Part shown: positions 9,291 to 17,701 of the stretch, piece after piece
How the letters are laid out: every line of letters starts with the position of its first letter
Position numbering within the stretch: the first letter of the stretch is position 1
NCBI GenBank assembly: GCA_023392535.1
Contig: JAEVYY010000018.1
Location: 62,001-126,000, forward strand
Direction: 5' to 3'
Length of the DNA stretch: 64,000 nucleotides
Origin: Bacillota bacterium
GTDB taxonomy: Bacteria; Bacillota; Clostridia; Lachnospirales; Lachnospiraceae
Notes under the pieces: model-generated
What the model was told of the DNA's origin: nothing
The model's input: the letters and a program-made list of their open reading frames with translations, nothing else
Databases searched by the model: none
Made by a program: the position numbers and the translations under genes

Positions 9291-9322
9291 ACCGCCGTGT
9301 ACCGGACGGTACGCACGGTGGT
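9291..9322 (+). ncRNA. Group II intron domain V
   Basis: The catalytic hairpin: ACCGCCGTG (9291-9299), TACC, loop GGAC (9304-9307), GGTA, a two-base bulge CG at 9312-9313, then CACGGTGGT (9314-9322). The bulge and stem lengths are diagnostic of domain V. It begins ten bases after the reverse-transcriptase stop. Confidence 0.88.
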
Positions 9323-9389
9323 GTGAGAGGTCGAAAGTTTCTCAAACAGAGAAATTTTCTCCTACTCGATGCTACTTTTTAAAAATGGA

Positions 9390-9418
9390 TTGCATAATTA
9401 TTATGTTACAGTTATAAT
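9390..9418 (+). promoter_or_regulatory. Promoter of the arabinofuranosidase gene
   Basis: TTGCAT at 9390-9395 and TATAAT at 9413-9418 are 17 bp apart. The leader to ATG 9512 is about 85 nt and contains the palindromic AATATTTATTAAATATT stretch near 9441-9457, a possible operator. Confidence 0.6.
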
Positions 9419-9511
9419 TTATAATAATCTAAAATAATTTAATATTTATTAAATATTCATGGAATAAATGCAAAGCAAATGCGGTTACCATGTAAAACAG
9501 GAGGAGCGGTA

Positions 9512-11017
9512 ATGGTAAAGTTATATATTTATGAAAATGAAAAGAAAGGTCATATCAATCCAGAAATATACGGACATTTTGCAGAACATCTGGGAAGATG
9601 TATTTATGAGGGGGTCTATGTGGGAGAAGGATCTTCCATTCCGAATAAGAAAGGAATGAGAACGGATGTCGTGGAAGCATTGAAAGAAATGCAGATTCCT
9701 GTGCTTCGCTGGCCAGGCGGGTGCTTTGCAGATGAATACCACTGGAAAGATGGTATCGGACCAAAAGAAAAACGTAAAAAAATGGTTAACACTCACTGGG
9801 GTGGAGTAATAGAAGATAATGGTTTTGGGACTCATGAATTTTTCGAATTATGCGAACAGCTTGGATGTAAAACTTATGTTAATGGAAATGTGGGAAGTGG
9901 AACGGTTCAGGAGATGTCTGAATGGGTAGAGTACATGACATTTGATGGGATTTCTCCCATGGCTGATTTGCGGAAAGAAAACGGACGTGAAAAACCTTGG
10001 AAAGTAGACTATTTTGGCGTTGGAAACGAAAACTGGGGATGTGGCGGTAATATGACACCACAATATTATGCAAATGAATATAGAAGATACCAAACCTACG
10101 TAAGAAATTACTATCCGGAACATCCAATTTCGAAAATCTGCGGAGGAGCGAATGTGGATGATTATTATTGGACGAAAGAAGTACTGAAGACAACATACGA
10201 TAATGTACCAAAAGAACAGCATGGTATGATGGACGGGTTATCTCTTCACTATTATGTACTTCCGGAAGGCTGGGATAACAAAGTGAGTGCTACTGACTTT
10301 GGTGAAAATTTATGGTATAAAACAATATATAAAGCTATTTTTATAGAGGAACTTATTCAAAAACATGGTACCATTATGGATCAATACGATGCTGACAAAA
10401 GAATAGGAATGATTGTGGATGAATGGGGCTCCTGGTACCAGGTAGAACCAGGTACCAATCCTGGATTTTTATACCAACAGAATACTATGCGGGATGCATT
10501 GATTGCAGGAATTACTTTAAATATATTTAATAAGCATTGTGACAGAGTGAAAATGGCTAATATCGCTCAAATGATCAATGTACTACAAGCTGTGATTCTT
10601 ACAGAAGGGGAACAGATGATTCTGACGCCGACGTATCATGTTTTTCATATGTACAAATATCATCAGGATGCAGATCTGGTTGCAAGCTATCTGGAGAATG
10701 TGAAAATGATTGGTTCAGAAGAAGGGTATCAGGTTCCAGATTTACAGGAGTCGGCATCAGTAAGTGGTGATGGAACAGTTACCATTACGATCAATAATTT
10801 GTCGCTTGAGAAAGGCAAAGAAATTGAAGTCGTACTGAATGAAAAGATCCCTTCAATAGTAGAGGGCAAAATTGTTGCAGGCGATATGCAGGCACATAAT
10901 ACCTTTGAGGAGCCGGAATCAGTAAAAGAAGAAAGATTCACCGACTATGAGATGACAGACCGAGGGTTGAAATTTACCGCCCCACCATGCAGTGTTATTT
11001 GTTTTAGAATCAGATAA
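9512..11017 (+). CDS. abfA: Alpha-L-arabinofuranosidase, GH51
   Basis: A 501-residue enzyme that removes terminal arabinose from arabinan or arabinoxylan oligosaccharides. GH51 features: GHFAEHLGRCIYEGVYVG at the start, VLRWPGGCFADEYHW, acid/base Glu173 in GVGNENWGCGG, and nucleophile Glu304 in IVDEWGSWY. A beta-sandwich domain follows. There is no signal peptide, so it acts in the cytoplasm on imported oligosaccharides. ATG 9512 follows AGGAGGAGCGG. Its stop overlaps or nearly touches the next gene, and an ArsR-type regulator lies just downstream in the opposite direction. Confidence 0.96.
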   Translation: MVKLYIYENEKKGHINPEIYGHFAEHLGRCIYEGVYVGEGSSIPNKKGMRTDVVEALKEMQIPVLRWPGGCFADEYHWKDGIGPKEKRKKMVNTHWGGVIEDNGFGTHEFFELCEQLGCKTYVNGNVGSGTVQEMSEWVEYMTFDGISPMADLRKENGREKPWKVDYFGVGNENWGCGGNMTPQYYANEYRRYQTYVRNYYPEHPISKICGGANVDDYYWTKEVLKTTYDNVPKEQHGMMDGLSLHYYVLPEGWDNKVSATDFGENLWYKTIYKAIFIEELIQKHGTIMDQYDADKRIGMIVDEWGSWYQVEPGTNPGFLYQQNTMRDALIAGITLNIFNKHCDRVKMANIAQMINVLQAVILTEGEQMILTPTYHVFHMYKYHQDADLVASYLENVKMIGSEEGYQVPDLQESASVSGDGTVTITINNLSLEKGKEIEVVLNEKIPSIVEGKIVAGDMQAHNTFEEPESVKEERFTDYEMTDRGLKFTAPPCSVICFRIR

Positions 11018-11043
11018 TGTTTATCAATGGAATGAAGGTTTTT

Positions 11044-11292
11044 ATGGAAAAAAGAATGTGCAGAAAATGTCTTTTGCAAGATTTAGATCAAAAGAGCTAT
11101 TATAAAACGATTTATAAACTCATAGAAAATATAGAAGAAGATATAAAATCTGAAAAGGCGCTCTATGAAGAACGCCTTTTTATCTGTCGGACCTGTAGTT
11201 ACTTAAGAGAAGGAATCTGTGGTGCCTGCGGTTGCTTTGTGGAACTGAGAGCCGCAGTAACTTCACATAAATGCCCCTATAAAAAATGGTAA
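11044..11292 (+). CDS. DUF6171 cysteine-rich protein
   Basis: An 82-residue protein with CRKC near the N-terminus and CRTC, CGACGC and a late CPYKKW towards the C-terminus, giving two probable zinc sites. This is the DUF6171 pattern common in clostridia; function unknown. An alternative ATG at 11017 overlaps the abfA stop (TAATG) and would add nine residues. I prefer 11044 because of AAGG five bases upstream and because the family usually starts close to the first CxxC. It is co-transcribed with abfA. Confidence 0.75.
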   Translation: MEKRMCRKCLLQDLDQKSYYKTIYKLIENIEEDIKSEKALYEERLFICRTCSYLREGICGACGCFVELRAAVTSHKCPYKKW

Positions 11293-11306
11293 TTTATGAT
11301 ATTTTT

Positions 11307-12221
11307 TTAAATCGGACTGTAATGAATTCTGACATTCATATCCTGATTGTAGTTGCCGTACGATTTTCCGAAGATCGTAAGACCACCTATCTGTTTGGAA
11401 TCGTCTGGAACTCCCAGTTTAAATTTAATCGTACTTTTATAATCCAAATTAAAATCTTTGATAGTCACTTGTGAAATCTGCAGCCCATCCATAAAAGTAC
11501 CTTCTTTATTTATTACTAATAATTTCAGCAGTCCATACTGATTCCAGTCAGGATACCACCATTCTGGTGTAAACATTCCTTTTACATCACCAAAATCACC
11601 CGGACTTGTCCAATATCCGATGCATGTATTATTTAGATAAAAATGAATATCGGATGGCCAGTTATCATTGACCCCCGGAGCTTCTGAGCCTAATTCAGCA
11701 GAGATCGTAATCTGGTCTATTTTTTGCGAAATAGGGATAAAGTTTGGAATGATGTATTCTACATATCCTTTTGTGAACCATAAGATATCTGCATGATATC
11801 GATCCGGATGTGCAAAATATCTGGTATCATCCACTTCACCGATCAGCGCAGTAGAGGAAGCGAGCCCGCAGGTTGGATAAACATGAAAATCTGAATAATG
11901 TCCAATCTTCAGTTCTGTCTGATATACATTTTTAGAAACTTTGTCAGTATTGAAGTCGACAAGAATCTTATCAACATAGACAGAGCATTTTTTTTGATTA
12001 CCATGTCCGCTGGATTCACTTGAAATTGTGACTATTCCTGCGTCTTCCAGCTTTTTGATATGACTGGTTAAGGCACCATTGGTTATATTCAGCCTAGTTG
12101 CCAGTTCATTCATATTCATACCATTGTTCTGTAATAATATTTGAATGATTTCTATACGAATATCAGAACCTAAAGCTTTAAAGACGGTAACACCTGCATC
12201 TATTGATTTGATATGTAACAT
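11307..12221 (-). CDS. ArsR-family regulator with large C-terminal domain
   Basis: Residues 10-95 form an ArsR-type winged helix (VFKALGSDIRIEIIQILL, LATRLNITNGALTSHIKKLEDAGIV). The remaining 200 residues are beta-rich, with many aromatic residues (FTPEWWYPDWNQYGLL, SDIHFYLNNTCIGYWTSP). That is unlike the short metal sensors and more like a ligand-binding or jelly-roll fold. None of the ArsR metal-binding motifs is present. Its position beside the arabinofuranosidase suggests that it senses a sugar and controls carbohydrate genes; this is inference from context. It is transcribed toward abfA and the two coding regions are 14 bp apart. Confidence 0.85.
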   Translation of the reverse strand: MLHIKSIDAGVTVFKALGSDIRIEIIQILLQNNGMNMNELATRLNITNGALTSHIKKLEDAGIVTISSESSGHGNQKKCSVYVDKILVDFNTDKVSKNVYQTELKIGHYSDFHVYPTCGLASSTALIGEVDDTRYFAHPDRYHADILWFTKGYVEYIIPNFIPISQKIDQITISAELGSEAPGVNDNWPSDIHFYLNNTCIGYWTSPGDFGDVKGMFTPEWWYPDWNQYGLLKLLVINKEGTFMDGLQISQVTIKDFNLDYKSTIKFKLGVPDDSKQIGGLTIFGKSYGNYNQDMNVRIHYSPI

Positions 12222-12289
12222 ACATTTGAGGTTCCCTTCGTGGAGTCTGCTTGCGATATGTTTTAGATAAATATAAACTATAATTGCTA

Positions 12290-12317
12290 ATTATACATTT
12301 CTATATAAATAAGTCAA
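12290..12317 (-). promoter_or_regulatory. Promoter of the ArsR-type gene
   Basis: Read on the minus strand, TTGACT (12317-12312) and TATAAT (12295-12290) are 16 bp apart, about 70 bp before the start codon at 12221. Confidence 0.55.
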
Positions 12318-12405
12318 TATGGTTGTAACTGATGTTTAATAAAAAGTAAAATGAATCGTTAGCACAAAAATAAAATAAGAAAAATTAACGCATACAAACC
12401 TTTAA

Positions 12406-12450
12406 TTTACAAATAATAGTATCAAAGTCAAATAATACTATTATTGTAAA
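12406..12450 (+). promoter_or_regulatory. Long inverted repeat in front of spoVT
   Basis: TTTACAAATAATAGTAT (12406-12422) and ATACTATTATTGTAAA (12435-12450) are perfect complements except for one bulged A, separated by 12 nt. The right arm ends two bases before GGAGG at 12453. A possible sigma-G promoter, GCATA (12390-12394) and AATAATA (12412-12418), overlaps the left arm. It may be an operator for SpoVT autoregulation or an RNA hairpin near the ribosome binding site. Confidence 0.6.
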
Positions 12451-12466
12451 TTGGAGGTTTTTAATT

Positions 12467-13012
12467 ATGAAGGCAACAGGAATCGTAAGAAGAATAGATG
12501 ATTTGGGGCGCGTAGTAATACCAAAAGAAATCAGAAGAACACTTCGGATAAGAGAAAGCGACCCCTTGGAAATATTTACCGATCGAGAAGGAGAGATTAT
12601 TTTAAAAAAATATTCACCAATTGGAGAAATCACGCCATTTGCGAAGCAATATGCGGAGAGTCTGGCCCATGTGACAGGACATACCGCCTTAATTGCGGAC
12701 AGAGATCAGTTCATAGCGGTTGCAGGAGGATTTAAGGACTTGGCAGGAAAATCAATTAGTAAAGAGCTGGAGGAGAAGCTTAGCAACAGAGAGATGGTTC
12801 TCGCAACGAAAGGGGAAAAAACATTTATTCCGATTGCGGAGGGACATATAGGAGAGTACGTTCAAGAAGCCATTGCACCTATTATCTGTGAAGGTGATAT
12901 TATAGGAGCGGTAGCTTTACTTGGAAATGATGAAAAAGTAAAGATGGGCACGGTAGAGCAGAAATTAATACTAGCTGCTGCCGGATTTCTGGGAAGGCAA
13001 ATGGAACAATAG
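12467..13012 (+). CDS. spoVT: Stage V sporulation protein T
   Basis: A 181-residue regulator of late forespore genes. The N-terminal 50 residues are an AbrB-type swapped-hairpin DNA-binding domain (ATGIVRRIDDLGRVVIPKEI, RRTLRIRESDPLEIF). The rest is a GAF-like domain (HTALIADRDQFIAVAGG, IICEGDIIGAVALLG). Length and both domains match B. subtilis SpoVT closely. ATG 12467 follows GGAGG. In B. subtilis the gene is sigma-G dependent and self-repressed; the dyad in front fits such control but does not prove it. Confidence 0.95.
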   Translation: MKATGIVRRIDDLGRVVIPKEIRRTLRIRESDPLEIFTDREGEIILKKYSPIGEITPFAKQYAESLAHVTGHTALIADRDQFIAVAGGFKDLAGKSISKELEEKLSNREMVLATKGEKTFIPIAEGHIGEYVQEAIAPIICEGDIIGAVALLGNDEKVKMGTVEQKLILAAAGFLGRQMEQ

Positions 13013-13036
13013 GAAAATGTTACTTTGAAATGAAAA

Positions 13037-13082
13037 GAACTCACAACTACCGCATATTCTGCATTGTGAGTTCTTATTTTTT
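13037..13082 (+). terminator. Terminator of spoVT
   Basis: GAACTCACAA at 13037-13046 pairs with TTGTGAGTTC at 13064-13073, followed by TTATTTTTT. Confidence 0.85.
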
Positions 13083-13187
13083 GTGCTAAAATATGTGGCA
13101 TGTATCAATATAAAATAAGGCACATGTGTTTGTATGAACTGATAATTATGTTTTAAATATGGAGAGAATCTAAGTAGAAAGGAAGCT

Positions 13188-14273
13188 ATGAACTACAGAA
13201 AAATAGATGAAAAATGGCGTTTTTTAATGATACGGTATTTATTCTATATTGAATTTATGATTTTTTTTCTTGAGATAACAGTACTCTTTTATATCAATCG
13301 GTATCATATGTTATCGTCAACTGTTAGTACATATCTGTTAAAGTATACCCTATTTCCAACTTTGATCAATGGTATCAGTCTCCTGCTTGGATTTTACATT
13401 TTGAAAAGAGATAATATTTCTTATACCATCAAGAATTATGTACCCATTATCTGTATGGTAATATTTTGTTTTGTTACGGCAACCGTACACAATTTTTTCT
13501 ATATAACAGCAGCAACATTTATTATTCCAGTTATGATGTCCTCTTTTTATGGGAGCAAGGTAATCACCACACATACCATGTTGGCATGTGCCGTGATCCT
13601 CCTATATAGTACATTTTGTAAGGGCTTTGACGCTGATGATCTGGATCAAAGAATAAGATTGCTAAATGGTGTGGTGGCGGGATTTTTTTTAATGGCATCT
13701 TATCTGTTGAGCCTTATTATGATGAAGCAAATTCAGGAAAAAGAAAGGGCGCTGAAAGAAAGCATTCTTTTACGATATGATTTAGAAGAGCGTCTCCGAA
13801 GAGACCAGCTCACGGGTCTTTATAATCATACTGAGTTTTATAGTTACCTCGAGGATAAAATTAGTCACTTAGAAGAATTTGCAACAAATATTCATCTTGC
13901 AGTCATAGATATTGATTATTTTAAACAAGTCAATGACATTTATGGGCATGAAAAAGGAAATGTGATTCTAATCGAGTTATCCAAGATGATGATTTGTTAT
14001 TGCGGTGCAGAAGGACATGCTTGTCGCTACGGTGGCGAAGAATTTGCAATTGTTTTTACTGATATAGAAAAAGAAGAGGTAATAAGAAGAATGGATGCGA
14101 TGCGTGAGGAACTGACAAAAAAGACCTACATCCCAGGTGTTCGGATTAGTGTAAGTATTGGTATCGCAGCATATAAGCCTCAAATGACCTCGCAGTCTTT
14201 ATTTGATAAAGCTGATCAGGCCATGTATTTAGCAAAGAAAAAGGGAAGAAACCAAGTGATAACTTATGTATGA
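13188..14273 (+). CDS. Membrane diguanylate cyclase (GGDEF)
   Basis: A 361-residue protein with six hydrophobic segments in residues 10-180, a short helical linker (MMKQIQEKERALKESI) and a GGDEF domain. The active-site GGEEF is at residues 282-286, and the upstream DQLTGLYN and FKQVNDIYGHEKGN are intact, so it should make cyclic di-GMP. The RxxD inhibitory site normally found four residues before RYGGEEF is not there (the segment reads CGAEGHAC), so product inhibition may be absent. The membrane part has no named sensor domain that I recognise. ATG 13188 follows AGAAAGGAAG. Confidence 0.9.
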   Translation: MNYRKIDEKWRFLMIRYLFYIEFMIFFLEITVLFYINRYHMLSSTVSTYLLKYTLFPTLINGISLLLGFYILKRDNISYTIKNYVPIICMVIFCFVTATVHNFFYITAATFIIPVMMSSFYGSKVITTHTMLACAVILLYSTFCKGFDADDLDQRIRLLNGVVAGFFLMASYLLSLIMMKQIQEKERALKESILLRYDLEERLRRDQLTGLYNHTEFYSYLEDKISHLEEFATNIHLAVIDIDYFKQVNDIYGHEKGNVILIELSKMMICYCGAEGHACRYGGEEFAIVFTDIEKEEVIRRMDAMREELTKKTYIPGVRISVSIGIAAYKPQMTSQSLFDKADQAMYLAKKKGRNQVITYV

Positions 14274-14309
14274 TAGGGTTTCCATATAAGATTCCAGGAG
14301 AAGATAAAC

Positions 14310-15350
14310 ATGTATAGTTTTATGAATGATTATAGCCAGACGGCACATCCGAATATCATAAATGCAATCAGCAGAAGTAGATCGGAACAAAATGCTGGTT
14401 ACGGATCAGATATGCATTGTGAAAGGGCAAAACAATTATTAGTCAAGTGTATGGAGAATGCTTCGGTAGAGATTCATTTTCTGCCAGGCGGTACCATTAC
14501 CAATCTGACTATGATATCCCATGTACTCCGGTCTTTTCATGGTGTGATCACCGCAGATACAGGACACATCAATGTACATGAAACAGGAGCGATTGAGGCG
14601 ACAGGACATAAAGTAATCCCTGTAGAGACATCGGATGGTAAATTGACACCGGATGGTATAGAACCAGTACTGGAGTGGCACGCGAATGAGCATTATGTGA
14701 AGCCAGCCATGGTTTACATTTCAAACCCAACAGAACTAGGCACCGTCTATTCTAAATCGGAATTAGAGAATCTATATCAATATTGCAAAGAACAGAATCT
14801 ACTATTTTTTATGGATGGCGCGAGACTTGCAATGGCACTAGCCATTCCCGAGTCTGACGTGACGCTGAAAGATTTACCAAAGCTGACAGATGCATTCTAT
14901 ATTGGAGGAACGAAAGCAGGAGCGATGTTCGGTGAAGCACTGGTCATAGTAAAGGATACCTTAAAAAAGGATATGCGTTATAATATGAAGCAGCATGGAG
15001 CATTACTGGCAAAAGGATGGTTGCTTGGAATACAATTTGAAGAATTATTTGAAGATAATCTATATTTAAAAAATGGAGAGCATAGCAATGCAATGGCAGA
15101 TATTTTACGGAAAGTATTTCGGGAGTCAGGGTTTACATTTCTGTCAGATTCTTATACCAATCAGGTGTTTCCAATACTTCCAAACAATCTGATCGACCAA
15201 ATCAATCAAAATTATAGAATAGCGCCGGAGAGAATCATGGATGCCGGACATACCTGCGTACGATTCTGTACTTCCTGGGCGACCAGAGAAGAAGACGTAC
15301 TTGCGTTTGTAGCAGATTTCAAGAAAATGTTGGGAAGAATCTCAGGATAA
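14310..15350 (+). CDS. Threonine aldolase-like PLP enzyme
   Basis: A 346-residue fold-type I PLP enzyme of the beta-eliminating lyase/low-specificity threonine aldolase group. Key parts are NAGYGSDMHCERA, the DTGHINVHETGAIEATG segment, FFMDGARLAMAL with the PLP-binding Asp, and the Schiff-base Lys in YIGGTKAGAMFG. It probably cleaves L-threonine or L-allo-threonine to glycine and acetaldehyde in the cytoplasm. AGGAGAAG stands in front of ATG 14310. It lies 36 bp after the cyclase gene and 19 bp before the methyltransferase gene, so it may share their transcript. Confidence 0.88.
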   Translation: MYSFMNDYSQTAHPNIINAISRSRSEQNAGYGSDMHCERAKQLLVKCMENASVEIHFLPGGTITNLTMISHVLRSFHGVITADTGHINVHETGAIEATGHKVIPVETSDGKLTPDGIEPVLEWHANEHYVKPAMVYISNPTELGTVYSKSELENLYQYCKEQNLLFFMDGARLAMALAIPESDVTLKDLPKLTDAFYIGGTKAGAMFGEALVIVKDTLKKDMRYNMKQHGALLAKGWLLGIQFEELFEDNLYLKNGEHSNAMADILRKVFRESGFTFLSDSYTNQVFPILPNNLIDQINQNYRIAPERIMDAGHTCVRFCTSWATREEDVLAFVADFKKMLGRISG

Positions 15351-15369
15351 GGATCCTTAAAGGAGTCAA

Positions 15370-16869
15370 ATGGTAAAAAAAGTATATGAAAATATTTGTG
15401 AAGAGATAGAAGTACGTCAGAATCTGAGTCAATTGCGTAAAGAGATAAAAGAGCAGACGAGTAAGGAGCTATTGCTGAGATTAATAGATAATCAAAAGGA
15501 ATCGTTAGTTGGACTGTTATCGCATGAGGATGCAAAAACACGTAAAAATGTTGCACTACTGATGGGAGATTTGGCATGTAGTGCGTTTTTAGACCCTCTC
15601 TATGAGGCGTACTGTGCTGAAAACCAATTGTTTATTAAAAGTTCCTATCTGCAGGCAATTCAACAAATGGATTATCGAAAGTATTTAGCTACATTCAAAC
15701 GTAGATTGACAGAAGTATCTAAGATGACAATTAATGATGAAAACCGTAAGCATGTAACAGAGGAGATGAGAGCACTCTCAAATCTAGTGGTTACGATGGA
15801 AGGCGTGAAAATGCATACATTCGTGGGTCACCACGAGCCGTCAGAGATCATACTGTTAACGAATCGAAGACATACCGAGGTGACAATGGAGCAATTACGT
15901 ACGATCGAAGTGCTGGATACCAGTAAAGCCAAGGTAATGAACGCAGGAATCCGTTTACCGGAAGAGTGTTTGGAACAGATATTACCAATCAGAACGTATC
16001 AGGAAATCTTATTTTTAGTCCGTGGAATGAAGACGTGCGAGTTGAATCCGGAGATGGCAGCGAAGACAATCACAGAGTCCCATTTATTGGATTTTCTGTT
16101 AAGGAGACATAAAGGGACAATCCCTTTTTATTTCCGCGTGGAATTAAAAGCAAAAATGCCACTGGACAAAAAGAGTTCTTTTACAAAAAAGCTGTCCTCT
16201 GAAATTGAACGCTTGACCAACAGGAAGCTCATTAATACGACCTCACAATATGAATTTGAAATTCGCCTAATCGAGAACAAAGAAGGAAAATGTAATGTTC
16301 TGGTAAGATTATTTACGATACCGGACGAAAGGTTTCTTTACCGGAAAGAAGTAATCGCAGCAAGCATAAAGCCAGCCAATGCAGCACTTCTTACAGCTCT
16401 GGCAAAGGAATATATGATAGAAGACGCAAGGGTCTTGGATCCCTTTTGCGGCGTGGGAACTATGCTGATAGAAAGACAGAAGCAGATACCAGCGAATACC
16501 TCTTATGGCATTGATTACATGCCGGAAGCCATAGAAAAAGCAAGAATAAATACAGAAGCGGCGGGACAAATCATTCACTATATCAATAAAAATTATTTTG
16601 ATTTTACACATGATTATTTATTTGATGAGATTTTTACCAACATGCCTTTTGCAATCGGACACAAAACAGAAGCAGAAATTTTTGATTGCTATCAGCAATT
16701 TTTCGTAAAATCTAAAGAGCATCTGGAAAAGAGTGGAACAATCATCCTATATTCTCATAATAAAGAATATGTGAAAAAGCTTGTACCGATAAATGGTTAT
16801 CGAATCATGAAAGAAATTGAAGTAAATGTGAAGGAAGCGACTTATTTGTATATCATCAAAAGTCTGTAG
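15370..16869 (+). CDS. Putative RNA methyltransferase with helical-repeat N-terminus
   Basis: A 499-residue protein. Residues 330-499 form a Rossmann methyltransferase: VLDPFCGVGTMLIERQ is the SAM-binding motif I, YGIDYMPEAIEKA motif II, and IFTNMPFAIG takes the place of the N-P-P-Y catalytic motif. This variant is found in THUMP-type tRNA m2G methyltransferases (TrmN/Trm14). The N-terminal 120 residues are helical with a HEAT-like stretch (LLSHEDAKTRKNVALLMGDL), which is unusual for these enzymes. The middle region may be THUMP-like. Substrate not determined; RNA is inferred. Confidence 0.75.
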   Translation: MVKKVYENICEEIEVRQNLSQLRKEIKEQTSKELLLRLIDNQKESLVGLLSHEDAKTRKNVALLMGDLACSAFLDPLYEAYCAENQLFIKSSYLQAIQQMDYRKYLATFKRRLTEVSKMTINDENRKHVTEEMRALSNLVVTMEGVKMHTFVGHHEPSEIILLTNRRHTEVTMEQLRTIEVLDTSKAKVMNAGIRLPEECLEQILPIRTYQEILFLVRGMKTCELNPEMAAKTITESHLLDFLLRRHKGTIPFYFRVELKAKMPLDKKSSFTKKLSSEIERLTNRKLINTTSQYEFEIRLIENKEGKCNVLVRLFTIPDERFLYRKEVIAASIKPANAALLTALAKEYMIEDARVLDPFCGVGTMLIERQKQIPANTSYGIDYMPEAIEKARINTEAAGQIIHYINKNYFDFTHDYLFDEIFTNMPFAIGHKTEAEIFDCYQQFFVKSKEHLEKSGTIILYSHNKEYVKKLVPINGYRIMKEIEVNVKEATYLYIIKSL

Positions 16870-17001
16870 TATCAATCCGAGTAACATCACATTAACGTTG
16901 TGAGTTTATCGCCTTTAACAATAGCAGCGATTGGTTATCCATGGAAGACACGTTTGTACGTATTAGCGCAGGTTTTCTTATGGATAATTCACTTGCCGCT
17001 A

Positions 17002-17223
17002 TCAAAGGTTATGGGCTTTAAGTTCTATGATATTCACCTTACCAGATCCATTCTCAAAATCTCCATTCATGATATGCTGTACAGCATGATGATATCCCAA
17101 AAGGATTCTTTCCCAAGATAACCTGGCATTCAAGAAAATAGTATAGGTATCATCCTTGTTCTTAACTACATGTTCTGCAATAGCAGTGTCCATATCGATT
17201 ACTTGTGTAAATATTCTGTCCAT
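17002..17223 (-). CDS. Mini ImmA/IrrE-like protein with altered active site
   Basis: A 73-residue protein of the short phage type related to ImmA/IrrE metalloproteases. It has the pattern DMDTAIAEHVVKNKDDTYTI, LNARLSWERILLGY, then HHAVQHIMNGDFE. In the family the last block is a HExxH zinc site; here it reads HAVQH, so the catalytic Glu is replaced by Ala and zinc might be held but cleavage is unlikely. AAGGGG lies before the start. It is 101 bp downstream of the XRE gene on the same strand. ImmA-type proteins usually inactivate the neighbouring XRE repressor, so this one may bind it instead. Confidence 0.6.
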   Translation of the reverse strand: MDRIFTQVIDMDTAIAEHVVKNKDDTYTIFLNARLSWERILLGYHHAVQHIMNGDFENGSGKVNIIELKAHNL

Positions 17224-17324
17224 TTAGTCATCCCCTTTATGTCTTAAATTATAACAAATGGCCTGTACAATAAAAGGTACTTTTGGTTGTTATTCATCCC
17301 CTTACATAAAATTAAATAATAAAA

Positions 17325-17681
17325 TTATAATTCTGAATCATGCAATTTTTTCATGAATTCAATATGAGCCTTTAGTCTCTCCGGTGTCATTTTGCGAGAC
17401 ATATCAAAGAGTGTTTTCATATCTTGATTTTCAAATATCTCTTGTGCTATTTGAGCAGTTTCATCGTTGAGATAGTACTTACTCTCATTCTCTTTTCCTG
17501 TCATGAGATATTCAACACTTACCTCGAAGTAATCGGATAATTTCTGGAGAATTTCCATGCTTGGTGAACTTATTTTCCATTTAGAGGAAGCCCCATTGCT
17601 TATCCCCATCTCTTTTTCCATTCTCCCCTGTGAAATACCCCGATTTTTACATAATAGTTTTACTCTGTCTAATAGGTTCAT
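17325..17681 (-). CDS. XRE-family repressor
   Basis: A 118-residue regulator with an N-terminal helix-turn-helix (LCKNRGISQGRMEKEMGISN, then GASSKWKISSPSMEILQKLS) and the usual YFEVSVEYLMTGKE boundary. A 55-residue helical tail follows, probably for dimerisation. It is divergent from the first collagen-like gene, and the operator array of promoter P1 starts 20 bp from its start codon. That makes autoregulation and control of all three fibre promoters likely; this is inferred from position and operator symmetry. AGGAGG stands in front of the ATG. Confidence 0.88.
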   Translation of the reverse strand: MNLLDRVKLLCKNRGISQGRMEKEMGISNGASSKWKISSPSMEILQKLSDYFEVSVEYLMTGKENESKYYLNDETAQIAQEIFENQDMKTLFDMSRKMTPERLKAHIEFMKKLHDSEL

Positions 17682-17701
17682 ATGCTCCTCCTAAATAATT
17701 A

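Larger units (their letters stand above)
7513..9370 (+). mobile_element. Group II intron (class C-like) with reverse transcriptase
   Basis: The stretch from about 7513 to 9370 has the layout of a bacterial group II intron. There is a GC-rich structured 5' part of about 490 nt without a gene (for example GCGCGCC-ATG-GGCGCGC at 7516-7532). The reverse transcriptase gene follows, then domain V at 9291-9322, and a 3' end CTACTCGAT at 9362-9370. The 5' boundary is approximate: I do not see a clean GTGYG start, only TTTGCGCG. Position directly behind a terminator hairpin and the protein type fit class C. It appears complete and possibly active. Confidence 0.85.

Noticed and set aside
16900..17121. 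Plus-strand ORF of 73 codons
   Set aside because: It lies antisense to the ImmA/IrrE-like gene, has no ribosome binding site and no recognisable protein pattern.
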